From CAZLBC01 sp964557575 (lineage in GTDB: Bacteria > Planctomycetota > Phycisphaerae > SM23-33): DNA of 64,000 bases. Each line of letters begins with the position of its first letter. Positions within the stretch are counted from its first letter, which is position 1. The stretch is taken from NCBI GenBank assembly GCA_964557575.1, contig CAZLBC010000002.1, forward strand, positions 62,001-126,000, read 5' to 3'. Position numbers and translations under genes: made by a program. Below, piece by piece: positions 40,401 through 52,400 of the stretch. Under the pieces are notes generated by a model, which saw only the letters and a list, made by a program, of their open reading frames with translations, was not told the origin of the DNA and did no database searches.

Positions 40401-43400
40401 GGCCTCGATCGGCGGCAAGGCCGGCGTGGGCGCCTCGGCGGTGGTGGTGGTGCACACCGATACGGTCGACGCCGGTGTCGGAAACAACGCGTCCATCACC
40501 GCCCTCGGGCAGGGAGATTCCTTCGCGGCGCCGACCGATACCTTCGACGATAACGGCAACCGGCTGACGACCGGCGCCGACGGGCTTGTGGTCGCCGCCA
40601 CGTCCACCGAGGACCTGATGACCATCGCGTTCGGGCTCTCCGGCGGCGGGTCGGCGGGCGTGGCCGGCTCGGCCGTGGTCAACGTGCTGGTGGAGAATAC
40701 CACCGCGGCAATCGGCGGCGGCACCGTCGTCAACGCGGACAACACCGGCGCCGACAGCGATCAGGACGTGTACGTGCTGGCGGCCGACGATACCACGATC
40801 GTCACCGCCGTCGGGACCGGCGGTCTGGGCGGCTCGGCGGGTATCGGGGCGGGGGCCGACGTGGCGGTCCTGGCCAAGGACACCACGGCGGACATCGACG
40901 GCACATTCCAGGTCGCCGACGACGTCGTCGTGCGGGCGGTTTCCCGCGAAGACGTGACGTCAGGCGTGGGCAACGTCGGCATCGGCGGCTCGGCGGGCGT
41001 GGCCGGCTCGGCGGGCGTCTACGTGGTCACCACCGATACGACGGCCTCGATCGCCGGCGGATCGACGGTGACGGCGGGCGGCGACGTCGCGGTCACCGCC
41101 GCGGGCGACTTCGACATGATCGCCGTGGCCGGCCAGATTTCCGGCGGCGGCTCGGCGGGGGTGGGCATTTCGTCCGTGGTCCTCGTCCACGTCGACACCG
41201 TCGAGGCATTCGTCGGCGGCGGTGCGCACGTCACGGCGCTCGGCGGCGGGGCGGCAGCGCAGGCGGTCACCGGCGCGCGGGACGGGGACGGGAACTGGAT
41301 TACCGAGAATGCCGACGGCCTGATCGTGACGGCCGTGTCCTCCGAGGACGTCCTGGCGATCGCGGCCGGCGCGTCCGGCGGCGGCTCGGCGGGCGTGGCC
41401 GGGTCGGCGACGGTCGACGTGCTGACCGAGACTACCCGCGCGTACATCGGCGACAACGCCGTGATCAACGGCGACAACACCGGCGCCGCGGCAACCCAGG
41501 ACGCGCGGGTGGTGGCCGCCGACGAAACGGCCATTATCGGCGTCGCGGGCGTCGCGGCCTTCGGCGGCAGCGCGGGGATCGGGGCGTCGGCGGACGTCGG
41601 CGTGATCGTCAAGGACACCGCGGCGCAGATCGGCGCCGGGGCAACGGTCGACGTCGAAAACGACGTGATCGTGGAGGCGATCGCCGCCGAGGACTTCGTC
41701 TCGGTCGGCGGCAACGTCGGGATCGGCGGCTCGGCGGGGATCGCCGGCGCCGCGGGCGTCTACACGATCGTCAACAACACGAAGGCCCACATCGGGAGCA
41801 ATGCCGACGTGCACGCCGGGAATAACGTGGTCGTCTCGGCGGAGGACCTGACGGAAATCGATATCGCCGGCGGCTCGATCACCATCGGCGGGTCGGCCGG
41901 TATCGGCGCCGGCGTGGCGGTCACGGTCATCAACAAGACGACGGAGGCCTGGATCGGCGACGGGGCCGAAGTCGACGCGGACGCCGCCGGCGCGGGCCGC
42001 ACGGTCAACACCGGCGACTTCGCGGTCGGTTATTCCGACGATTCCGGCGGTACCGACGAGGGGGAGGTGGGCTCCTGGAGTTCGGGTTCCAGCGACAATC
42101 CCTGGGACTTCAGCGATTACGACGTCGACCCGTCCGAGGATGAATCGTTCAGCGGCAACCGCGACGCGACGCCGGTCACGACGACCCTCAACGGCGTCGC
42201 GGTCGTCGCCGTCTCGCAGGAGGATATCGAGTCGTTCGGCCTCAGCGGCGCCGGCGCCGGCGCGGTCACCGTCAACGGCGGTGTCACGACCGATGTCAAC
42301 ATCGTGAGTACCCACGCCTCTATCGATGCCGGGGCGCAGGTCAACCGGCACGGGGCGCCGACCGACGGCCAGTCGGTCTTGGTCGCGGCCGGCAGCGATT
42401 ACGGCCACATGGCCATCGCCGGGGCGCTGGGCATCTCGGGGACCGCGAGCATCGGGGCGGGCGTCGACGTCTCCGTGATCGACCGCGAGACGCTGGCGTA
42501 CATCGAGGACGGGGCCGACGTCGCCGCCGAGGAGGACATCGCGGTCGTCGCCCGGGCCTACGAGGACATCCTGTCGATATCGGCGACCCTCCAGGGTTCG
42601 GCGACGGTGGCCGTTGCCGGGACCGTCTCGACGATCGTGCTCAACAGCGAAACGCAGGCCTTCATCGGGCGGGACGACGACGACGGGATCGGGGCGACGG
42701 CATTCGCCGGCGGCAATATCCTGGTCTCGGCCGGCGACGCGACCGACGTGGACATGATCTCCGGCGGGATCGCCGTCGGGTTCGCCGGCGGCGGCGTGGG
42801 GGCGGCCGTCGGGGTCAACGTCATCGAAAAGGACACCCGCGCGTACATCGGCGATTACTCCACCGTCGACGCCCGGGGCAACTCGGCTAACACGATCGAC
42901 ACGATCAACAGCGACACCGACATCGTCGGCCTCGCCGTTCAGGCCGCCTCCAGCGAGCAACTGCTGGTCATCGCCGCCAACGTCAGCGGCGGGCTGTACG
43001 TGGGTATCGCGGGCGCCGTAACCGTGGATTACGTGGATGCCGACACCCAGGCGTATATCGGTGCCGCCGCCGATGTCAACCTGACCGACAACAACAGCGG
43101 GGCGGCGGCCGGCCAGTCGGTCGACGTCGCCGCGGACAACGACGTGAACCTCTACGTGATCGACCTCGGCGGCGGCATCGGCGCCGTCGGCATCGCCGGC
43201 GCCGTGGACGTCGGCGTGCTGCGCAACGACACGTCCGCCCGTATCGAGAACGCGGCCACGGTCGCCGCCATGGACGACATCCGCGTCGACGCGAATGCCG
43301 AGACCGTGGTCGACGCCTGGGCCTTCAGCCTCGGCGGCGGCCTGGTGGGGGTCAACGCCTCGGTGTCGGTCTACGCAATCGGCCAGAACCTCGACCCGCA

Positions 43401-46400
43401 GGGTGAGGTCGATCCCAACGACAGCCTCGACAGCGAGGGCGGCGGCGACAACGTCTACGACTACTCCGACGGCCAGATGGCGGGCACGATCAACAACATC
43501 CTCTCCGGCTACGGCGGGGGCGGCAGCAGCAGCAGCGAGCGGATCACCGACCTCTCCGACGACGTGGATCGCTACACGGCCGATAATTCCGTCACGTCGG
43601 CCATAGAGAATCCCGTGGACGCCGCCGGCACAACGGCCACGATCGGCACCGGCGCCGTTATCGTTGCCGGCGGCGTCGTCGATGTCCACGCCGCCGAATC
43701 GAACCAGATCAGGCTCGTTACCGGCGGGGCGTCGTTCGGCGGCGTCGGCGTGGGCGCCTCGGTGTCGGTCGTCTCGGTCAACCGTTCGACGACGGCGCTG
43801 ATCGACGGCATTGTCACCGCCGACGGGGTCGTGACCGTCCACGCCGCGTACGAAAACGGCACCGCCGACAACCAGACCGATATCAGGGCCTACGCCGGTG
43901 CCGGCGGGACCGTGGCCATCGCCGGCGCGGTCGCCGTGGTCACCGAGAACGCAGCGGTCACGGCGAAGCTCGGCTCGTCGGCCGTCGTCAACGGGGCGTC
44001 TGCGCTGGTGATCGACGCGGATACCTACCGCGACGTCTACGCCGACGCCGTGGGGGCGTCGCTCACCATCGGCACCATCGGCATCGGCGGGGCGGTGTCC
44101 ATCATCAACTTCGGCGGGTATACCCGGGCCTGCGCCGAAGACGTCGAGATCGGCGTCGCGGACCCGGTCGGGTCGGTGGCGATTGCGGCGGATGCGGAGA
44201 ATTACGCCGACGCGCACACCGTCGGGGCGAGCGGGGGATTCGGTATCAGTCTCGCCGGTTCCTACGCCGAGGCCGACGTAAGCGATACGGACGTCACGGC
44301 GTATCTCGACGTCCAGGACGCGACCACGGCGGTCGTCGGCGGCGACGTCTCGATCGAGGCCGATTCCCGCGGCGCCGCGACGGCCGAGGCCATGGCGGTC
44401 TCCGTCTCGCTGGCCGGCGTGGGCGTCTCCCTCGCCGTCGCGGACCTGAGCCCGACGGTGACGGCGTACCTGAATGGCGACCTCGACGCTGGCGGGGACC
44501 TGTCGATCCTGGCTTCCCATAACGTGGACGACGGCGGTTCCGCCATCAGCGACAACGAGGCATGGGCCAAGGCGTGGGCGCCCATCACCGTGGGGCTGAT
44601 CGGCGCGACCGGCTGCGACGCCGACGCGACCGCCTCGGCGACGGTCAGTGCGTATATCACCGCCGATTCGGCCGTTGACGCCGACGGCGATAGTGCCGTG
44701 GCCGCGCGGGCGGCCAACGCCGCCGACGCCGGCGCGGTCGCCCTGGCGACGGTGGGCGGTGTCTCGGTCGGGGTGAGCCTGTCCGACGCGATCGCCGAGG
44801 GATCGACCGACGCGTACATCGCGGGTACGGTCGGGTCCGCGTCCGCTACCGGCGGCGACGACCTGGCGGTGTCGGCGGCGGCATGGAATTATGCCGAGGC
44901 CTACGCCGAGGCCAACGCCGGGGGTATCGTCTCCGGGACAGGGTCGGACGCGGACGCGACCGTCGACCCCGACATCTCGGCGCGGATCACCGGGGCCGTC
45001 TACGTCGACGGCGATATCGCGGTATTGACCCACTCCGCGGGCGATGCGTATGCCGAGGCCCGGGGTGTGAGTGTCGGGGGGATGGGCATCGGCGCGTCAC
45101 TCGCCGAGGCGATGCTGACCCCGGACATCGACACCTACATCTCCGCCGACGTCGACGCGGGCAGGGACATTACCGTCACCAGTCGCCACAACTGCGATGA
45201 ATCCGGTTCCATCATCGATGCCGGCGCCGAGGCCTATACCAACGCCTCCGGCGGCGGGGTGCTGTCGGGCAACGGGGCGGATTCCGACGCGATCGCCGCC
45301 GCGGACGTCGACACCTACATCGGGAGCGGGCTGACGGTTGCCGCCGGGCGTAACATCGCGGTCGTGTCGCGCTCCAGTAACGACGCCGACGCTACCGCCG
45401 ACGGGATCACGATCGGCGTCATGGGCGTGGGCGTCACCCGCGCCGAGGCGACGGCGGGCGATGCCGATCCCGATACCGACGGCACCCAGAGCGGGACCAG
45501 GACCTACGTCGGCAATGCCACGTTCACCGCCGGCCGCGATTTCTCGGTACGGTCTGTAACCAGCAACACCGCCGACGCCGGGGGAACGGCCGCCAGCGGC
45601 GGGATCGTCAACGGGCTCGGTTGCGACATCGACGCGACGGTCGCCCCCGACATCGATACCTACGTCGCGGCCGGCGCCGTCGTCGACGTCACCGGCGACA
45701 TGTACGTCACCGCCGACGCCGCGACCGCCGCCGAGGCGGTCTCCGACGGGATTGCCATCGGCCTGCTCGCCGGCGTGGGGGCGACGCTGGCGGATGCGTC
45801 GGCGACGCCCGCTATCGACACGTACCTCGGGGCTGCCGGTACGGCCACGACGATCGCTGTCGACGGGTCGCTGGTCGTCCGGTCGCGGCACAACTACGAC
45901 GGCAGCGACAATGCCATTACCGCCAACAAGGCCCGCGCCGAGGCGACGGTGGCCGGCGGCGGCATCCTGTCGGGGCAGGGGGCCGATGCCGCGGCCGCGG
46001 CCGACGGCGACGTATGGACGCTGGTTACCGCCGATACCGCCGTGACGGCCGGCGGCGATGTCCTGGTCTCCACGCTGTCGTGGAATTTCGCCGAGGCGAT
46101 CGCCGACGGCGACTCCTACGGGGGCGTCGCGGCCGCGGTCGTCCTGGCCGACGCTACGACCGACAGCGAGACGTGGGCGCACATCGACGAGGCTGTTTCG
46201 GCCGGCGGCGGCATAACGGTGAGGGCCGAGGATGCCGGCCGGGCCAACGCCGAGGCGGACGCCTCGGCCGGCGGGGTGATATCCGGCAGCGGTGCGGCGC
46301 CGGACGCGTCCGTGACGCAGGATGTCGAGGCGTATATCGATACCGCCGGCGACGTGACGGCCGGCGGCGCGATCCTGGTGTCCGCCGAGGCGATACCCCG

Positions 46401-49400
46401 CGCGGCGGCCGATGCCGACGGGGCGGGCGGCGGCGGTATCGACGTGGGCGTCTCGGAGGCCGCGGCGGACGTCTCGGTCGACGTGGACGCATATATCGAC
46501 GCGGCGAACGTGACGGCGGCGGACCTCACGGTCAGCGGGCTCCAGTCGCTGCCGGCGGGAAACACCACGGCGAAGGCCGACGCGTCGGCGTCGGGCGGCG
46601 GCCTGATCAGCATCAAGGCCACCGATGCCGAGGCCGATACGACCGGGACCGTCAGCAGCTACGTGGGGGCCGGTACGAACCTTGCTGTCGACGGCGCGAC
46701 CCTCGTCGGCGCGTCCGGCGACAGCAGCCAGGAGGCATACGTCACGGCGAAACACGGCGGCATCGTGGCGGCCGGCGCAAATGATGCCGACGCCACGTCC
46801 GCCATGACGGTGTCCGCCTATCTCGGCAACAACGTCACACTGACCGGCGGGGCGGGCAGTTCGCTCGCCATCAGCGCTTCCGGCGACGACGAAAACTACG
46901 CCGAGGCGGTCTCCGGCAGCGGCGGCCTGGTCTCCGGCGCGGCCGCCAACGCGAATACCGACATGGACACGTATGCAAAGGCCTGGACGGGAACGGGCGT
47001 CTCCATCGAGGTGGACGCGGTGCGGATCACGGCATCGCACGCCGCCGAGTTCAACGGCAGCGTCGACAGCGTCAACGCCTCGGCCGTCGGCGGCAGCGGG
47101 GCGTACACCGATCACCTCGTCGACGTCCGGAGCGAGGTGAATCTCGGTAACGATACCGATATCCGGACCTGCGACCTGGTGATCGCGGCGACGAACGAGG
47201 TCGACAAGCCCTGGCTCGGCGACGGGAAGCACAACGTCAACTCGGGCAGCGGCGGGGTGGTCGACGCACCGGCCGGCAGGAGCACCTCCGAGATCATCGA
47301 CGTCTCCAAGGTGGTGATCGCCGATAACGCGGACCTCGACGTGATCGGGGACATCTACGACCCGGGCCGGTTCTCCATCTCGGCCTACAACGACATCTAC
47401 GCCCGCGACAAGGCCAAGGTCGATTCCGGCGGGGCGATACCCGTGGCCGGGGCGACCTCCAAGATCGAGAACACGCGCAACGACGCGCTGATCACGGTGG
47501 GCAACGCCGAGCTCACCAGCGTCGGCGACATGAATATCTTCGCCTTCAGCGAGGCGGACATACGGGCGGAGGCCAAGGCCAATGCCTACGGGGCCGCCGG
47601 CGCGGCCTACGGCGACTCCCTCGCCACCACCTACGTTGAGAACGTCGTGACGATCGGCGGCGGCGCCTACCTCCGCACCGAGGGGTACCTGAACCTCCTC
47701 GCCGGCTGCGACCCGGAGGACAATCGCAACCGCTACGCGGTCGAGGCCTACACCGACCTGTGGAACAAGACGGCCACCCCCATCTCCGATGACGACGGCG
47801 AGGCCATCATCGACCAGGACAACCGGGTCGTCGTCGAGGAGTTCGCCCTCGCCGAGGTCGTCAAGGACGCCTACCTGCTGGCCAAGACCGGCTATTCCTT
47901 CGCCGAGGCCGAGTCCACCGGCAAGGACTGGGCGAACGCCCTTGCCGACGCGATCGGCGTGGACATCGACGGCGGCGAGTCGACGGACATCGAGAACGCC
48001 AGCGTCACGGTGAACGGCACAGTCAGTGTCGGCATCCAGAATTACCAGTCGCTGCTGATCGGGTACCAGGCCGACGGGCACCCGGATTCGGTGATACCGG
48101 TCAATCCCGCGCTGCTGACGATCGAGGATGTGACGGTCAAAGATGACGACGAACAGGAGATCGCCGACCTGCGGTTCGCCTCCACCGACGGCGTGGAATA
48201 CTCGATCAGCGTCGGCGAGAACCTCGCCCAGAATATCTCCGACCAGATCGAGTACTACCACCGGATGATCGAGGAGTACGCCGGCGACACCGACGCGGTC
48301 AACGCCTTCGAGAATGAGATCGAGGTGCTCGAGCAGATGCTCAAGGACCTCGGCTACGGCGGCGAGGGCGGCGACGGGACCAGCGAGCCGCTCGAGCGTG
48401 ACGTCCAGGCCAATTTCATTATCGTCGACGACATCTGGGCCCAGAGCGCTAACATCTGGGTCGAGGGAAATGCCCTCGCGGGCACCGGCCGGCTGATCGC
48501 CCCCGGCGACGCCCAGATCGAGGTCATCAACAACACCGGTTTCTTCCTGCGGACCATGGGGTTGACCATCCCCGAGCACGAGGGCGGGAACATACTCTTC
48601 AACTACACGAAGGTCCACAGCAACGCGGAGATCGGTCCCGGGGCGAACTTCGCCGAGGTGACCACCGCCGAGTCGTCCGACGATCCGAAGATCACCGTCC
48701 GCAACGACTACGCGCTCCCGCCCGATGACGACAGCCGCCCGCCGGACGTGGAACTCGCCGGCGACGTCAGCAACCTCGCCGGCACGGTCGCGATCTACTG
48801 CATCGAGGGCAGCGTCCTGTCCTTCGGGAATATCATCGCCAACACGATCGACATCTCCGCGGGCAGCGATTTCATGCAGAGCTACGTGCCCGGCCTGTTC
48901 CACACCGGGGGCAACCCGGGCAGCCACTGGCGGAGCGTGACGAATGCCACCGAGGTTGTGAAGGGCGACTACCCCTACCCGGCCGACAGCTTTGATGACC
49001 GGTATTACGGCGACCTGGTCCGGAACCTGATCGACGACGTCGGCGGCTGGGACAGCGCGATCATCGCCGGCAACAACGTCTACATCAGCGCCAAGTACCT
49101 GAACATCAACGGCCGGGTCCAGAGCGGCCTGCCCGACAAGACCCTGACCCTGCCTGCCGCGGGCACCCTCGCCGGGGACATCCTGGACCGCGAGATCCAG
49201 TCTTTTGAGCTGGACTACAGCCGGCAGATCATGAGCGGCGCGAATCCCGATCCCTACTACCAGTTGTCGGCCGGCGGCGCGGACGACGGCACCGGTAGCC
49301 ACATCCCGGTATTCTACAACGCCCGCGACAACAGCATCGAGTTGAAGGACATCGCCGTCCGGGGCGGCTACATGCAATTGTTCGGGCGGATCATGAGCAC

Positions 49401-52400
49401 CGGCGAGGGACAGCTCAACGTCATCGACGGCTACGGCCGGATCAACATCGACAACCGGACCGACTACGACCTGATCGTCAACGAGCTCAATTCGGGCGCC
49501 GATATCGAGGGTACGCTGAAGATCAAGGACATGGCCCGCCAGAACGGCGACGGCGACCCGCTGACAACCGTCTACACCCGGCTCGGGGATACCATCTACA
49601 AGGACGAGTACTACGACGACGACAATGCCGGCAGCCCGGTCGCGGTGGGCACCGGCCGAAGCGCCTCCTACGACCCGGTCGCCGGCCAGGGATACCGCTG
49701 GCTCAACGGGCGGCGGAAGACCGAGGTCGAGACGATCAAGTACCGCTCGTCCTCCTGGTGCGGGATCGACTGGCTGTCGCCCGATCCCGACGACATTTAC
49801 GACACCGACACCAACTACAAGGACCTGATCTCGCTGCAGGAGGGCGAGTACTACATCGCGTCCGGGGTCACGAACGACTACAGCTACGATTTCAGCGAGA
49901 TCACCACCAGCGACAGCGAGTTGACCGACAAGGACAAGTGGTCGACCTCCACGTGGTACGGCAAGACCACCTACTATCTCAAGGAGGTCTGGGAGACCGG
50001 GAAGAAGGAGTTCCACGAGCACACGATCGACGCCGACGAGCGGATCGCCATCGATTTCATCGGGTACGACGACGGAACCATCTACGTCCGGTCGGGCCGG
50101 GACCTGGTCCTCCGCGACTCGGTTTACAACGAGGGGGGGACTACCACGCTCATCGCCGGCGGCGACATCGCCCCGGTCTCCGAGCGGCCGGTGCTCAACA
50201 CCGACAACCTCTTCCTGTTCGCGGAGACGGGCATCGGCAACGACCGGCCCATCCGCGTGGACCTCGGCGCCGGCACGATCACCGCCGTGACCGGGTCCGG
50301 CGACGTGAACATCGAGGCGGCCAGCGGCGACCTGGTCTACAACCGGATCAGCACCGGCCTCTTCGACCCCTTCGCCCCCACCGGCGGCACGATGACCTTC
50401 TCCCCGCGGGACGCGGTGGACGCCGGCACCGGCGCGATCGACCTCGGCGTCGCCCACGGTCTCTCCAGCGGGCAGCAGGTCACCTACTACACCGGCGGCG
50501 GCAACAGCATCGGCGGGCTGACCAACGGCGGCACCTACCACGTGATCGTCGTGAATCCCACCACGATCATGCTCGCCGGTTCGACGGGAGATATCTACCG
50601 GCCCGAACCGGACCCGATCAACCTGTCCCCGGAGGACGCCACCGGCGACAACCACCGGATCGAGGTCGCCGGCCGGGTCCTGGCGGGCGTGTCCGGCGTC
50701 GACGCCGCCGCCGACACGATCGACTTCGCCGCGGCCCACGACCTGGTGACCGGCCAGGCGATCAGGTACACCGGCGGCACCATCGGCGGGCTGCTGCCCG
50801 GGTATACCTACTACGTGTCCGTGGTCGACGCCGACACCATACGGCTGGCCGAGACCCGGGACGACGTGGTCTCCTACATACCCGGCTCCATCGCCCTCGA
50901 CGGCGCGGCGGCGACCGGCGCCGATCACACCTTCGAGATCGACAGCAGGGACGTGACCGTCTCCGCGGTGAGCGCCGCCGCCGACACGATCACGTTTACC
51001 GGCAATCACGGGCTGGTCACCGGCGACCGGCTGGTGTACCACGCGGGCGGCGGCGTGATCGGCGGCCTGGAAGACGGGCGGACCTACTACGCCGTGACCG
51101 TCGACGCCGACACGATCAGGCTCGCCGACTCCCGCCTCGACGCCGTCGCGGAAAAAACGATGAATCTCACCTCTGCCGGTTCCGGGGGGACGTTCGCGGT
51201 CCGGCGCGAACTGGAGCTGAATCCCTACCGGCCGCGGCCGCGCTCGATCTACCGGATGGGCCCGACCAACAGCGGCGTCAGCGACCACTTCGACACGGTT
51301 CATTTCGGCTACGCCCACGGCCTCACGACGGGCACGGTCCTCGAATACCGGGAAGGCGACCGGGAAATCAGCGGCCTGACCGACGGGAACGACTACCATG
51401 CGATCGTGGTCAACGATTATACGATCGCCCTCGCCGGCTCCGCGGCCGACGCCGTCGCCGGCGACCGTATCGCTATCGAGTGCGCGGGGAATTCCTTCTG
51501 GAACAGCCCCTGGTACCGGGTGAACGGGACCTTCGACGGCGTGCACGGCGATATCGACACGATCGATTTCGGTTTCAGCCACGGGCTCCGGACGGGCGAC
51601 GCGGTGCAGTACCACGAGGGCGGGGACCCGATCGACGGCCTGGCCGACGGCGAGACCTACTACGTCGTCGCCGTCAACAGTTATACCATACGGCTGGCGG
51701 CATCGGAGACGGACGCCTACAACAACGCGACGCTCGATATCGACTACGAGAGCACGTACCAGCAGTCGTTCTGGTTCGACCCGACGCCGCCGCCGCAGCC
51801 TTTCTGGTTCAAGCCCTACAAGATCGAGCGGTATGCCGACCCGCAGTTCGTCGTCGAGATGTCCGGCGAAAAAGAGGCCCTGGTCTTCGACCCGGCCGCG
51901 GACGTCGGCACGTTCCAGTCCACCATCGACCTCGGCGAGGAGCACGGCCTGTCGACCGGCGACGCCGTGGTGTACGACAGCGGCGATCCGAACAACGACC
52001 CGATCACGGGGCTGGCGGACGGCACCGCCTACTACGTGGTGGCGGTGGATGCCCGGCGCATCAAGCTCGCTCCCACGCAGGCCGACGCCGAGAACGGCAC
52101 GAACATCATCGCCGTCCAGTTGCCGGCCTCGCCCGGCACGGGGCACAGTTTCTCTTCCTCGCTGAACGTCGACTTCGACCCGGCGCCGCCGATCGACCTG
52201 GCGGTCGATCCCGCCGACGGCATCGTCGCCTTCGACGGCAGCGACGGGGCCGTCGTCGATACCGCCGGGGACACCATCGAACTCGGCGCGGGGCACGGGT
52301 TCGCGGACGGCGACCCGGTCATCTACCACAACGGTACCGGCGACAGCGGAGACAGTATCGGCGGCCTGACCGACGACATGGTGTACCACGTCGTCAACGC

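Noticed and set aside
40960..45033. Minus-strand open frame of ~1,350 codons
   Set aside because: Same artefact; it mirrors the Ala/Gly/Asp/Val-rich beta-helix repeats of the sense gene.
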